Source of the DNA: Eubacterium sp.
GTDB lineage: Bacteria; Bacillota; Clostridia; Lachnospirales; Lachnospiraceae
DNA length: 64,000 bases
Direction of reading: 5' to 3'
Assembly: GCA_003486385.1 (NCBI GenBank)
Contig: DNFT01000097.1
Location: 1 to 64,000 of the forward strand
How positions within the stretch are numbered: position 1 is the stretch's first letter; each line of letters begins with the position of its first letter. Below the pieces are notes generated by a model. It saw nothing but the letters and a program-made list of their open reading frames with translations, made no database searches and was not told the DNA's origin. Shown piece after piece: positions 18,104 to 28,479 of the stretch. The translations under genes were made by a program, and so were the position numbers.

Positions 18104-18592
18104 ATGGACAGAAGAGATAAGAATAATTATTATCTGGACATTGCGGAGGCTGTCTCGCAGAGGGGAACCTGTCTTAGAAAGCATTACGGCGCAGTTATCG
18201 TAAAGAATGATGAGATTATTTCGACAGGCTATGTAGGGGCACCGAGAGGGCGGAAGAATTGTTCGGACCTTAATTATTGTATAAGACAAAAGCTTGCAAT
18301 TCCACGAGGAGAGCGCTATGAGATGTGCAGGAGCGTACATGCGGAGGCTAATGCGATAATAAGCGCCTCAAGGGAATCAATGCTTGGAAGTACAATATAT
18401 CTTGTTGGTATTGATATGGAGAAAGGCGGCTATGTTGAGAACGGCAACTGCTGCTCCATGTGCAAGAGAATGATTCTCAATGCGGGTATATCCACGGTTA
18501 TAATCCGCGATGACAGTGAGAACTTCCGCGTGATTGACACTAAGGACTGGATTGATAATGATGACTCTCTAACAGGTGACTTCGGATATTAA
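18104..18592 (+). CDS. dCMP deaminase / ComEB-like cytidylate deaminase
   Basis: 162 aa zinc deaminase: HAE in the segment CRSVHAEANAI and the second zinc site CCSMCKR. The N-terminal RGTCLRKHYGAVIVKNDEIISTGY block is typical of deoxycytidylate deaminases, which make dUMP for thymidylate synthesis. AAGGAGTG lies 5 nt before the ATG. Followed 66 bp later by fthC, whose product feeds the folate pool that thymidylate synthase uses, so the pairing is plausible. Confidence 0.88.
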   Translation: MDRRDKNNYYLDIAEAVSQRGTCLRKHYGAVIVKNDEIISTGYVGAPRGRKNCSDLNYCIRQKLAIPRGERYEMCRSVHAEANAIISASRESMLGSTIYLVGIDMEKGGYVENGNCCSMCKRMILNAGISTVIIRDDSENFRVIDTKDWIDNDDSLTGDFGY

Positions 18593-18658
18593 ATTTCATT
18601 GATAGCTGAAGCGGAAAAATGGGAGCAGCCGCAGACAAGATGAGAAGGGGATGTTTAC

Positions 18659-19249
18659 ATGGCGGATGAGATATTTGGGAAAAGGGATGAGAAAAATCTC
18701 ATAAGAAAGCAGATGAAGCAGCTGCGTGCGGACATGACACGCACGGAAAGGTTTGAAAAATCCATGCAGATTTTTGAGCAGCTTATAACTGTTCCGGAGT
18801 TCAAACGAGCGGACAGGATATATACCTATGTGAGCATGGATAATGAGATAGACACGATAATGCTTATCGATTACAGCTTAAGCCTTGAAAAGCGTGTGTT
18901 TGTCCCAAGGGTTTCCGGCAAGGATATGGAGTTTTATGAGATAAGTGACATATCAGAGCTTAATCCGGGTTACAGGGGAATATATGAGCCTGATATAAAC
19001 GGCAAGGAGCCGGACTATTCAAGAACAGGCTTTATGTGTATGCCCGGGCTTGCTTTCGATAGGAGCTATAACCGCATAGGCTATGGCGGTGGTTTTTATG
19101 ACAGGTATCTGTCCGTGGAAAACAAGCTATATAAGGCAGCGCTCGCGTATGAGGCACAGCTTTTGGAGAGTATACCCGCACAGGATGGGGATGTCAGACC
19201 GGATATGATTGTCACCGAAGAAAGCATATATCGTAAACTGGACTATTAA
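18659..19249 (+). CDS. fthC: 5-formyltetrahydrofolate cyclo-ligase
   Basis: 196 aa. The N-terminal KRDEKNLIRKQMKQLRADM helix and C-terminal NRIGYGGGFYDRYL, the phosphate/substrate-binding signature, identify the family. It converts 5-formyl-THF to 5,10-methenyl-THF with ATP. AAGGGG precedes the ATG. Ends 119 bp before proA. Confidence 0.93.
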   Translation: MADEIFGKRDEKNLIRKQMKQLRADMTRTERFEKSMQIFEQLITVPEFKRADRIYTYVSMDNEIDTIMLIDYSLSLEKRVFVPRVSGKDMEFYEISDISELNPGYRGIYEPDINGKEPDYSRTGFMCMPGLAFDRSYNRIGYGGGFYDRYLSVENKLYKAALAYEAQLLESIPAQDGDVRPDMIVTEESIYRKLDY

Positions 19250-19368
19250 GTTCGCAGATTAAGTATGCCTAGGTTTGAACCGGAAAATAAAATATCCAGA
19301 AAGTAAATTAACTGTGATTTGTATTGCCAATTGTATAGCCGTAAGGCGGAATGGAGATAGGGATTGAT

Positions 19369-20619
19369 ATGATGACAGATATACTCACAATGGGTAAGAA
19401 TGCCCGCACAGCGTCAAGAAGTCTTGGAAAGCTTGGAACCAATAAAAAAAATGAGGTGCTGCTTGCAGTTGCCGAAGCCATAAGAGCCAATGCCGACTAT
19501 ATCTTAGAAGAGAATCATAAGGATGTGGAGCAGGGGAAAGCCGACGGCATGAAGAGCGGACTGTTAGACAGGCTTACGCTCACAAAGGCGAGGATTGACG
19601 GCATGGCTGATGGCGTAAATCAGGTGGCAGGCCTGGATGACCCTGTAGGGGAGGTTCTCTCCATGAAGAAACGTCCGAATGGGCTGCTGATCGGGAAAAA
19701 GCGTGTTCCCTTCGGCGTGATAGCTGTCATTTACGAATCAAGACCGAATGTTACCTTAGATACCTTCGGACTGTGCTTTAAGACAGGAAATGCCGTCATA
19801 TTAAAGGGAGGAAGCGATGCTATCAATTCCAACATAGCCATAGCGAATGTTATAAGGGAAGCGCTTAAGGCAAACGGTATAGACGAGAATGCCCTGCAGC
19901 TTATCGAATCAACCGATAGGGAGTGCGTAAAAGAGCTTCTCACGATGAATGAGTACGTCGATGTGATTATACCGCGAGGTGGCAAGGGGCTTATACAGTT
20001 CGTTGTAAAGAACGCCACCGTACCTGTCATTGAGACAGGAACAGGCAACTGCCATGTCTATGTTGATGAGAGCGCTGATTTCGACATGGCACTCAGGATT
20101 ATCGAGAATGCCAAAACGCAGAGGGTAGGAGTGTGCAATGCGTGTGAGTCGCTTGTCATACATAAGAGTATTGCAAGGAATTTTATTCCAAGGCTTGTCG
20201 AAATGTTAAGAGAGCACAACGTCGAGATAAGGGGCGATGAGTATTCGCAGGGCATTGACCATTATATAGTTCCTGCTGCGGAGGAGGACTATGCCACAGA
20301 GTATCTTGACTACATAATTTCCGTCAAGACCGTGGATACGCTTGATGAGGCGATAGAGCATATCAATGCCAACAATACAGGGCACTCTGAATCCATAATT
20401 ACGAATAATTATGAAAATTCGCAGAGATTTCTGGATGAGATTGATGCCGCGTGTGTATATGTGAATGCGTCCACAAGGTTTACAGATGGAAATGAGTTCG
20501 GCTTCGGTGCGGAGATTGGAATAAGCACACAGAAGCTCCACGCCAGAGGACCTATGGGTATAAATGAGCTTACCACTACGAAGTACATTATATATGGCGA
20601 TGGGCAGATAAGAGGATAA
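19369..20619 (+). CDS. proA: Gamma-glutamyl phosphate reductase
   Basis: Second step of proline synthesis; reduces gamma-glutamyl phosphate to the semialdehyde with NADPH. The aldehyde-dehydrogenase fold is complete, with the catalytic cysteine in the segment [16 protein letters not shown] and [11 protein letters not shown] near the end. Starting at ATG 19369 (AGGG about 7 nt upstream) gives 416 aa, the normal length; ATG 19351 would add six residues with no ribosome binding site. proB, the usual partner, is not adjacent. Confidence 0.96.
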   Translation: MMTDILTMGKNARTASRSLGKLGTNKKNEVLLAVAEAIRANADYILEENHKDVEQGKADGMKSGLLDRLTLTKARIDGMADGVNQVAGLDDPVGEVLSMKKRPNGLLIGKKRVPFGVIAVIYESRPNVTLDTFGLCFKTGNAVILKGGSDAINSNIAIANVIREALKANGIDENALQLIESTDRECVKELLTMNEYVDVIIPRGGKGLIQFVVKNATVPVIETGTGNCHVYVDESADFDMALRIIENAKTQRVGVCNACESLVIHKSIARNFIPRLVEMLREHNVEIRGDEYSQGIDHYIVPAAEEDYATEYLDYIISVKTVDTLDEAIEHINANNTGHSESIITNNYENSQRFLDEIDAACVYVNASTRFTDGNEFGFGAEIGISTQKLHARGPMGINELTTTKYIIYGDGQIRG

Positions 20620-20632
20620 AAAAGTATTATGA

Positions 20633-20691
20633 GTATCCCTATAGCAGCAGATGGCCTTAAAGGCATTGTTTACTGATATGGGGATATTTTT
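20633..20691 (+). terminator. Long terminator hairpin of proA
   Basis: GTATCCCTATAGCAG pairs imperfectly with CTGATATGGGGATAT; the inner part has a small GGCC/GGC hairpin. A five-T run follows. Confidence 0.65.
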
Positions 20692-20773
20692 ATGTGATGT
20701 TTTGATATGGAAATTACGATAAGAAAATCAGTTTACAACCTATTCAATATTGAAATAATCTTAAAGAGTGTAT

Positions 20774-20803
20774 TTGACAAGCCTAACGGATAAGGTGTAT
20801 ATT
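20774..20803 (+). promoter_or_regulatory. Promoter for miaB
   Basis: Perfect TTGACA and TATATT with an 18-bp spacer, 31 bp before the miaB start. Confidence 0.75.
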
Positions 20804-20833
20804 AAAATGATTGTAAATATAAAGGAGAAAAGA

Positions 20834-22276
20834 ATGTCAGAGATAGATTCAGAATTATTGGAGAAGATGAAAAATGAGCCGAACTATGAGGTCGCGCGCC
20901 AGTATTACTTCATTGGGAAGTGCCGTGAGTACGTTAAGGAATTGTCAGAGAAGCTTGGAAGAGAATTGACTATGTGTTCAGTCACATTCGGCTGCCAGAT
21001 GAATGCCCGCGATTCAGAGAAGCTTTCCGGTATTTTAAAGGAGATTGGCTTTGTGGAAACGGAATCGGAGAATGCCGATTTTGTTATATATAACACATGT
21101 ACTGTCCGTGAGAATGCGAATAACAAGGTGTACGGGCATCTTGGAGTGCTTGGAAATTATAAAAAGAAGAACCCTAATATGATGATAGCACTCTGTGGCT
21201 GCATGATGCAGGAGCCGCAGGTGGTCGAAAAGCTCAAGGAGTCTTACAGATTTATAGATATTATATTCGGAACACATAACCTTTACAGGCTTGCGGAGCT
21301 GATCTACAACCGTATTGAGAGCGGCAGGATGGTTGTCGAGGTGTTAAAGGACAGCTCACAGATAGTTGAGGAGCTTCCGGTTGACAGAAAGTATTCCTTT
21401 AAATCCGGTGTGAATATCATGTTCGGCTGCAACAATTTCTGCAGCTATTGTATCGTACCTTATGTGAGAGGAAGGGAAAAGAGCAGGGAGCCGAAGGACA
21501 TTATCTGTGAGATAGAGAAGCTTGTGGCAGACGGAGTTAAGGAGGTCATGCTTCTTGGACAGAATGTCAACTCCTACGGAAAGAATCTTGAGAATCCGGT
21601 GTCATTTGCTGAGCTGTTGAAGATGGTTGAAGATATCGACGGCTTAGAGCGTATCCGCTTTATGACCTCACACCCAAAGGATCTGTCGGATGAACTCATA
21701 GACGTAATGGCACACTCTGACAAGATTTGCAGGCATTTCCACCTGCCATTACAGTCGGGAAGTGACAGGATATTGAAGGTGATGAACCGCCACTATACGA
21801 AGGAGCGTTATCTGTCGCTTGTTGACAAGCTTAAGGCAGCCATGCCGGATATCTCCATCACAACAGATATAATTGTTGGATTCCCCGGGGAGACGGAGGA
21901 GGATTTCCTTGAGACACTTGATGTGGTTCGCAAATCCGGCTATGACAGTGCGTATACCTTCATATATTCTAAGAGAACCGGCACGCCTGCTGCCTCTATG
22001 GATGACCAGATTGATGAGGCTGTTGTCAAGGACAGGTTCGACAGGCTGCTTGCGACGGTCAATGAGATTTCCCATAAGCTTTCCTATAGATTTGAGGGCA
22101 GGGATATGGATGTGCTTGTCGAGGGCGTGAATGACCATGACAGCACACTCTTAACAGGAAGAATGGGTAACAATATGCTTGTGCATTTCCCGGGTGACGA
22201 ATCACTTATCGGACAGATCGTAAAGGTGCATCTTGATGAGTCTAAGGGCTTCTACTATATGGGAACAAGATTATAA
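20834..22276 (+). CDS. miaB: tRNA 2-methylthio-N6-isopentenyladenosine-37 synthase
   Basis: Radical SAM methylthiotransferase acting on i6A37 in tRNA, the product of MiaA (27460-28401). Domains in order: UPF0004 with its cluster cysteines (FGCQMNARDSEKL, NTCTVRENA, ALCGCMMQ); radical SAM with CNNFCSYC (C199, C203, C206); C-terminal TRAM. 480 aa from ATG 20834, which AAAGGAG precedes by 7 nt. Its proximity to mutS-mutL-miaA is the standard clostridial arrangement. Confidence 0.97.
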   Translation: MSEIDSELLEKMKNEPNYEVARQYYFIGKCREYVKELSEKLGRELTMCSVTFGCQMNARDSEKLSGILKEIGFVETESENADFVIYNTCTVRENANNKVYGHLGVLGNYKKKNPNMMIALCGCMMQEPQVVEKLKESYRFIDIIFGTHNLYRLAELIYNRIESGRMVVEVLKDSSQIVEELPVDRKYSFKSGVNIMFGCNNFCSYCIVPYVRGREKSREPKDIICEIEKLVADGVKEVMLLGQNVNSYGKNLENPVSFAELLKMVEDIDGLERIRFMTSHPKDLSDELIDVMAHSDKICRHFHLPLQSGSDRILKVMNRHYTKERYLSLVDKLKAAMPDISITTDIIVGFPGETEEDFLETLDVVRKSGYDSAYTFIYSKRTGTPAASMDDQIDEAVVKDRFDRLLATVNEISHKLSYRFEGRDMDVLVEGVNDHDSTLLTGRMGNNMLVHFPGDESLIGQIVKVHLDESKGFYYMGTRL

Positions 22277-22401
22277 AACCAAACAAATAGATAAACAAAC
22301 ATAAATAAACGTAAATATATCGAAGTAAACATGTTGAGATTAAAATAGATTTATAAATAGACTAAATAAACTCAGATTTTATATTACTTAGAGATAAAAC
22401 T

Positions 22402-22437
22402 AAGGTGCGGCATTGCGTATTCCATTACCGCACTTTA
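22402..22437 (+). terminator. Terminator-like hairpin after miaB
   Basis: AAGGTGCGG pairs with CCGCACTTT (8 of 9) across a 17-nt loop. The rest of the 254-bp miaB-mutS gap is AT-rich and contains runs of near-repeats such as AAACAAA, ATAAATAAAC, with no gene. Confidence 0.55.
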
Positions 22438-22530
22438 ATAATTAAATTAAATCACCAAAAATATTAAAAAAAATAGACAGAAACAAGGAAAATGTAAGAA
22501 GCGTTCAGCTTTTTACGGATTGGAGAAAAA

Positions 22531-25191
22531 ATGCCGACATATTCACCTATGATGCAGAAGTACTTAGAGACCAAGGAGCAGTATAAGGACTGTGTACTTT
22601 TTTACAGATTAGGAGATTTTTATGAGATGTTCTTTGACGATGCACTTATGGTGTCAAAGGAGCTTGAACTTACGCTTACGGGCAAGGACTGCGGACAGGA
22701 GGAGCGCGCTCCGATGTGTGGCATCCCATACCATGCAGCGGAAAATTATATAAACAGACTTGTATCTAATGGGCATAAGGTGGCAATCTGCGAGCAGGTC
22801 GAGGATCCGAAGCTGGCAAAGGGGCTTGTAAAGAGAGAAGTTATCCGTATTGTAACGCCGGGTACGAATTTTAACCCTTCCGCACTTGAGGAGGGAAAAA
22901 ATAACTACATAATGTGTGTTGTGTATATGAGCAATATGCTTGGAATCTCAGTCTCGGACATCACGACAGGTGAGTATCTTGTAACGGAGGTCCGCTCAGC
23001 GCGTGAGCTGTTCGATGAGATAAATAAGTTTTCGCCGTCTGAGATAATATGCAATGAAGCGTTTATGATGAGCGGAATATCCCTTGATAGCATTAAGGAC
23101 AGGCTCAATATCACTGTGTCATCGTTGGAACCGTACTATTTCGACGATGAGCTGTCAAAAAGGCTGCTGCTTGAGCATTTCAAGGCGGCAGACATGATGG
23201 GACTTGGGCTTGCGGATTATTCGATTGGCTCAGTTGCCGCAGGAGCACTTTTACAATATCTGTACGAGACACAGAAGAGCTCCCTTCCACACCTTACGCA
23301 TATCACGCCGTATGCTGTGGGTAAATATATGATTGTCGACAGCTCAACGAGGCGGAATCTTGAGCTTACAGAGACACTTAGGGAAAAACAGAAAAAGGGG
23401 TCACTCCTGTGGGTGCTTGACAAGACCAAGACCGCAATGGGAGCCAGAAGGCTCAGACAGATGCTTGAGCAGCCTCTTGTTGTGGGCGGGGATATCGTGA
23501 CACGACAGCAGGCGGTGGCTTACCTGAAGGATGAGGTCATCACAAGGGAGGAGCTGAGGGAGTACCTAAACCCGGTCTATGACCTTGAGCGTCTGATAGG
23601 AAGAATAAGTACCAGATCCGCAGGGCCGAGGGATCTGATTGCACTTAAGAGCTCACTGTCAATGCTGCCACATATCAAGTATCTTATAAGAGAATGCAGC
23701 GTTGAGCTTCTGCATGAATTACATGATGAGATTGATGAGCTTGAGGATGTGTGCACCCTTATTGAAAAAGCGATAGTTGATGAACCGCCTATTGCGGTAA
23801 AGGATGGCGGACTTATAAAGGAAGGCTTCAATGATGAGATTGACAGGCTCAGAACGGCAAAGACAGAGGGAAAGAGCTGGCTTGCACAGCTTGAATCGGA
23901 TGAGCGGGAGAGGACAGGTATCAAGAATCTTAGAATCAAGTACAATAAGGTTTTTGGATACTATATAGAGGTGCTCAATTCTTTCAAGGGCAATGTGCCG
24001 GAGGACTATGTAAGAAAGCAGACTCTCACCAATGCTGAGAGATATTCAACTCCTAAGCTCAAGGAGCTGGAGGACATCATATTGAATGCGGAGGATAAGC
24101 TTTTCTCACTTGAGTATGATGTGTTCGCCGATGTGAGGGAAAAAATCTCCGCGGAGGTTGTAAGGATTCAGAGAACTGCCGGTGCCATTGCACAGCTTGA
24201 TGTGTTTGCCTCACTTGCAACGGTGGCAGACCAGAATAATTATGTCTGCCCGAAGATTAACAATAAGGGAATTATTGACATAAAGGATGGAAGACACCCT
24301 GTTGTGGAGAAAATGATTCCCAACAATATGTTCATACCGAATGACACATACCTTGACAATAACAAAAACAGGGTATCAATCATAACCGGTCCGAATATGG
24401 CCGGTAAGTCAACATATATGAGACAGGCAGCACTCATTGTGCTCATGGCTCAGATTGGCTCCTTTGTTCCGGCAAGATCGGCGGATATAGGGGTTGTCGA
24501 CAGGATATTTACGCGTGTGGGCGCCTCAGATGACCTTGCGAGCGGACAGAGTACATTCATGGTTGAGATGAATGAGGTTGCGAATATTCTAAGAAATGCC
24601 ACTGCTGACAGCCTGCTTGTACTTGACGAGATAGGGCGAGGGACGAGCACCTTTGACGGATTGAGCATAGCATGGTCGGTTGTGGAGCATATAAGCAATC
24701 CGAAGCTTCTTGGAGCTAAGACATTGTTCGCGACACATTACCATGAGCTGACGGAGCTTGAGGGGACGATAGATTCCGTCAACAACTATTGCATAGCTGT
24801 CAAGGAACAGGGGGATGACATTGTGTTCCTTCGAAAGATTGTCGCCGGAGGGGCGGACAAGAGCTATGGAATACAGGTAGCGAAGCTTGCCGGAGTGCCG
24901 GACAGCGTTATCAACCGGGCAAAGGAAATCTTAGCCGACCTTGTGGATGCCGATATATCCGCGAAGGCTAAGGAGATTGCCAGGCTTGGCACTTCAAATA
25001 CCAAATCAAAGAAAAAAATGCAGAAGCCTGATGATGTCGACCTTGAGCAGATGACTCTTTTTGACGCTGTGAAGGATGATGACATTATCGAGGAGCTGAA
25101 GAACATCGACCTTGGAAATCTCACTCCTATTGAGGCGCTTAACACATTGTATAAGCTTCAGAATAAAGTCAAGAACCGCTGGAGCTTTTAA
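22531..25191 (+). CDS. mutS: DNA mismatch repair protein MutS
   Basis: Full-length 886-aa MutS. The mismatch-reading motif is the FYRLGDFYEMF stretch at residues 28-38 (the canonical GDFYE with F-x-E). The ATPase has Walker A GPNMAGKST (620-628) and Walker B LLVLDEIGRGTSTFDG. The helix-turn-helix dimer region follows with GVPDSVINRAKEIL. GGAG lies 6 nt before the ATG. It initiates mismatch repair with MutL, encoded 86 bp downstream. Confidence 0.98.
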   Translation: MPTYSPMMQKYLETKEQYKDCVLFYRLGDFYEMFFDDALMVSKELELTLTGKDCGQEERAPMCGIPYHAAENYINRLVSNGHKVAICEQVEDPKLAKGLVKREVIRIVTPGTNFNPSALEEGKNNYIMCVVYMSNMLGISVSDITTGEYLVTEVRSARELFDEINKFSPSEIICNEAFMMSGISLDSIKDRLNITVSSLEPYYFDDELSKRLLLEHFKAADMMGLGLADYSIGSVAAGALLQYLYETQKSSLPHLTHITPYAVGKYMIVDSSTRRNLELTETLREKQKKGSLLWVLDKTKTAMGARRLRQMLEQPLVVGGDIVTRQQAVAYLKDEVITREELREYLNPVYDLERLIGRISTRSAGPRDLIALKSSLSMLPHIKYLIRECSVELLHELHDEIDELEDVCTLIEKAIVDEPPIAVKDGGLIKEGFNDEIDRLRTAKTEGKSWLAQLESDERERTGIKNLRIKYNKVFGYYIEVLNSFKGNVPEDYVRKQTLTNAERYSTPKLKELEDIILNAEDKLFSLEYDVFADVREKISAEVVRIQRTAGAIAQLDVFASLATVADQNNYVCPKINNKGIIDIKDGRHPVVEKMIPNNMFIPNDTYLDNNKNRVSIITGPNMAGKSTYMRQAALIVLMAQIGSFVPARSADIGVVDRIFTRVGASDDLASGQSTFMVEMNEVANILRNATADSLLVLDEIGRGTSTFDGLSIAWSVVEHISNPKLLGAKTLFATHYHELTELEGTIDSVNNYCIAVKEQGDDIVFLRKIVAGGADKSYGIQVAKLAGVPDSVINRAKEILADLVDADISAKAKEIARLGTSNTKSKKKMQKPDDVDLEQMTLFDAVKDDDIIEELKNIDLGNLTPIEALNTLYKLQNKVKNRWSF

Positions 25192-25277
25192 GAGGTCTGG
25201 AAATATAAATTGACTGTAGATAGTGAAATTAAAAGAGCTTGGGAACAATTTAACAGTAAATTTAAGAGAGGAATAAT

Positions 25278-27440
25278 ATGGCGCAGATAAAGGTATTAGA
25301 CCAGAGTACAATCAATAAAATAGCGGCAGGCGAGGTTATTGAAAGACCTTCATCGGTAGTTAAAGAGCTTGTTGAGAATGCCATTGATGCGGGAGCCTCA
25401 GCCGTGACCATAGAAATAAAGGACGGCGGCTGTTCGTTTATAAGGATAACCGACAATGGGAGCGGTATTCCGAAGGATCAGATACAACTGGCCTTTCTGC
25501 GCCATTCAACCAGCAAGATTAAGTCGGTGGAGGATTTACTGACCATCTCGTCACTTGGTTTCAGAGGTGAGGCACTGTCGAGTATTGCTGCAGTGGCACA
25601 GGTTGAGCTTATAACCAAGACAGCGGAGAGCCTTACCGGAAGCAGATACCTTATAGACGGCGGAAAGGAAAAGAGCATTGAGGAGATAGGAGCGCCTAAC
25701 GGAACAACATTTCTGGTGAGAAACCTTTTCTACAATACACCGGCGAGAAGAAAATTTCTAAAGACAGGCATTACAGAGGGAAACTATATAAGTGATCTTG
25801 TCGAAAAGCTTGCCCTGTCCCACCCGGAGATTTCGTTCAGATTCATAAGCGGAGGGCAGAATAAGCTGTATACATCAGGAAATGGTACGCTCAAGGACGT
25901 TATATACGGAGTGTACGGCAGGGAGATTACGGCTGGGCTGATACCGCTTCAGTATGAGTGTGAGCTGTTCAAGGTGGATGGCTTTATAGGAAAGCCGGCG
26001 ATGAACAGAGGCAACCGTGCTCTGGAGAATTATTATATAAACGGACGTTACATTAAGAGCAGTATCATTTCCAAGGCTATCGAGGACGCCTATGCGGGCT
26101 ATTCCATGCCTAAGAAATATCCGTTTACATCACTGCATTTTCATATCGACCCGGACACAATAGATATCAATGTGCACCCGACTAAGATGGAGCTGCGTTT
26201 TTCGGAGGGAGAGAGAGTATACAAGGAGCTATATCAGGCAGTGCATGAGGCTGTTATGCAGAGGGAGGTCATTCCGCAGGTGAATTTCGATTCGGACAGC
26301 AGGAAGAAATCATCTGAGGCGGCATCGGGCAATATTACCGGAAATACATCGGGCGCGGCTATACAGAAGGTCAGGGAGAATAAGCTTCCGGAGCCTTTTG
26401 AGCTTAACAGAATGGCTGGCGCCGGGAAGAAGCAGTACAGCGCTTTGGCTGGCGGAGCGATATTAAATGAACACAGGACGGAGTATAAGCCATCTGACAG
26501 GAAGCAGGAAGAAAATCAGCAATATAGGTTGAATGAAATAAAAATCAGTCCGGCAGGATTTAAAACAGCAGAAGCCGGAACAGGAATAAAAGCCGGGGAA
26601 GTAAAAACAGAAGAATTAAAAACAGTTGAAACAAGGACAGAAGAAACAAGAGCAGAAGAAATAAAAGCCACGGAAACAAACACAGCGGCAGTGGACATGT
26701 CAGGAAAGGACAGCTCTTCGCATAAGCCTGCAGAGAGTATTGAAGCAGGGCAGGAGTCCGGGAAGGAAAACAGAACAGAGCATATAGAACCTGTTCCGAT
26801 GGCTGTCCCTGAACAGCTGAGCCTTTTCAGTGAGGACAGGAAGCTTCTTGATGAGAAAAATCTTGCAGACCATAAGATAATAGGACAGTTGTTTGATACC
26901 TACTGGCTTATAGAGTTTGACCAGAAGCTGTTCATAATGGATCAGCATGCGGCACATGAGAAGGTTCTCTATGAACACTTTATGAAGAGAGTATCGGAGG
27001 GGACTCCGGCTTCACAGCAGCTGATGCCGCCGCAGATAATCACACTTACCCTTGCGGCAGGACAGGTGCTGAAGGACAATATGGATATAATTGCCAATAT
27101 GGGCTTTGAGATAGAGAGCTTCGGCGGCAATGAGTACGCAATACGAGCGGTTCCGGTGGAGCTGTATGGTGCGTCGGGCAAGGATATGATTATGGAGATA
27201 ATAGATGATCTCATGGAGAATCCGGGCAGGGTCTCCAATGAGACGGTAAAGTCGCGCATAGCGACCATGGCATGCAAGGCTGCCGTGAAGGGAAACAACA
27301 GATTACAGCCTGCGGAGGTTAGGGAGCTTGTGACTGAGCTTATGACCCTTGACAATCCGTATAACTGCCCTCATGGAAGACCTACCATGATATCAATGTC
27401 CAAATATGAGCTTGAAAAGAAGTTTAAGAGAATAGTCTAA
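25278..27440 (+). CDS. mutL: DNA mismatch repair protein MutL
   Basis: N-terminal GHKL ATPase: VENAIDAGA, DNGSGI and GFRGEALSSIAAVA. C-terminal dimerisation domain carries the endonuclease motif DQHAAHEKVLYE, as in MutL of bacteria lacking MutH, plus the CPHGRP metal motif. The linker (about residues 340-520) is long and low in complexity, with repeated TEELKTVETRTEETR-like pieces. GAGAGGA precedes the ATG. Works with MutS just upstream. Confidence 0.97.
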   Translation: MAQIKVLDQSTINKIAAGEVIERPSSVVKELVENAIDAGASAVTIEIKDGGCSFIRITDNGSGIPKDQIQLAFLRHSTSKIKSVEDLLTISSLGFRGEALSSIAAVAQVELITKTAESLTGSRYLIDGGKEKSIEEIGAPNGTTFLVRNLFYNTPARRKFLKTGITEGNYISDLVEKLALSHPEISFRFISGGQNKLYTSGNGTLKDVIYGVYGREITAGLIPLQYECELFKVDGFIGKPAMNRGNRALENYYINGRYIKSSIISKAIEDAYAGYSMPKKYPFTSLHFHIDPDTIDINVHPTKMELRFSEGERVYKELYQAVHEAVMQREVIPQVNFDSDSRKKSSEAASGNITGNTSGAAIQKVRENKLPEPFELNRMAGAGKKQYSALAGGAILNEHRTEYKPSDRKQEENQQYRLNEIKISPAGFKTAEAGTGIKAGEVKTEELKTVETRTEETRAEEIKATETNTAAVDMSGKDSSSHKPAESIEAGQESGKENRTEHIEPVPMAVPEQLSLFSEDRKLLDEKNLADHKIIGQLFDTYWLIEFDQKLFIMDQHAAHEKVLYEHFMKRVSEGTPASQQLMPPQIITLTLAAGQVLKDNMDIIANMGFEIESFGGNEYAIRAVPVELYGASGKDMIMEIIDDLMENPGRVSNETVKSRIATMACKAAVKGNNRLQPAEVRELVTELMTLDNPYNCPHGRPTMISMSKYELEKKFKRIV

Positions 27441-27459
27441 ACCCTGGAATGGAGATTAT

Positions 27460-28401
27460 ATGAAAAAAAAGCTGATAATTCTCACAGGACCGACTGCCGT
27501 GGGTAAGACGGATTTATCCATAAGGCTTGCCAGGACAGTCGGCGGTGAAATAATAAGTGCCGATTCAATGCAGGTATACAGAAGAATGGATATAGGAACT
27601 GCGAAGATAAGACCTGAGGAGATGGACGGTGTGCGTCACCATCTTATTGATATATTAGAGCCGACGGAGAGCTTCAATGCATTTTTATTCAAGGAATATG
27701 CACTAAAGGCGGCAAATGAGATATGGGAAAGGGGCAGTATACCGATTATTGTAGGTGGTACAGGCTTTTATATACAGACCATTCTGTACGATATTGAGTT
27801 TGCAAAGAGCGATGAGAATGACGGAATAAGGGATGAGTTAAATAAGCTGTATGAGGAACATGGCGCAGCTTTTCTTCACGATATGCTTGCCAAGGTAGAC
27901 CCGGAGTATGCGGCGGAGGTGCATGAGAACAATGTAAAAAAGGTTATCCGTGCGATAGAATTTTACAGGCAGACAGGGCACAAGCTGTCTGAGCACAACA
28001 CGGAGCAGAGGGAGCGCACATCTCCATACAATTTTGAGTATTTTGTTTTAAGTGATGACAGGACTGTTCTCTATGAGCGTATCGATAAGCGCATCGATGG
28101 GATGGTCGAGGCAGGACTGATAGCTGAGGTACAGGCTCTGCTTGACGAGGGTGTTGACAGGAGGAGTGTAGCAATGCAGGGGCTGGGCTACAAGGAGATT
28201 GCTTCATACCTTGCAGGGGAGATAAGCCTTGATGAAGCTATATATATTCTTAAGCGTGACACAAGGCATTTCGCCAAGCGCCAGTTAACCTGGTTCAGAC
28301 GTGAGAAGGATGTTGATTTTGTCGAGCTGGATAAATCAGGCAGCCGTGAGGCGGCGTTTGAATACATGCTTGATGTGTTAAAAAAGAAAAATATTATATA
28401 A
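27460..28401 (+). CDS. miaA: tRNA dimethylallyltransferase
   Basis: Adds the isopentenyl group to A37 of tRNAs reading UNN codons. 313 aa with P-loop LTGPTAVGKTDLS at the N-terminus, SADSMQVYRRMDIGTAK (substrate site), VGGTGFYI and RDTRHFAKRQLTWFRR. 19 bp after mutL; ends 1 bp before a 29-bp-arm palindrome that probably ends the transcript. Confidence 0.97.
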   Translation: MKKKLIILTGPTAVGKTDLSIRLARTVGGEIISADSMQVYRRMDIGTAKIRPEEMDGVRHHLIDILEPTESFNAFLFKEYALKAANEIWERGSIPIIVGGTGFYIQTILYDIEFAKSDENDGIRDELNKLYEEHGAAFLHDMLAKVDPEYAAEVHENNVKKVIRAIEFYRQTGHKLSEHNTEQRERTSPYNFEYFVLSDDRTVLYERIDKRIDGMVEAGLIAEVQALLDEGVDRRSVAMQGLGYKEIASYLAGEISLDEAIYILKRDTRHFAKRQLTWFRREKDVDFVELDKSGSREAAFEYMLDVLKKKNII

Positions 28402-28402
28402 G

Positions 28403-28466
28403 TTGGGACACCGGGGTCTGACCCCTGTCCCGGAACTGGGACAGGGGTCAGACCCCGGTGTCCCAA
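28403..28466. repeat. Perfect 29-bp inverted repeat, REP-like
   Basis: Arms 28403-28431 and 28438-28466 are exact reverse complements around the loop GGAACT. Each arm contains a nested palindrome GGGGTCTGACCCC or its complement. It fills almost the whole miaA to ynbB-like gap. The GGGGTC-type core resembles the repetitive extragenic palindromes moved by REP-associated (Y1, RAYT) transposases; no such transposase is in the window. As RNA it would form a very stable hairpin but has no T-run. Confidence 0.85.
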
Positions 28467-28479
28467 GAATGGAGTAAAG

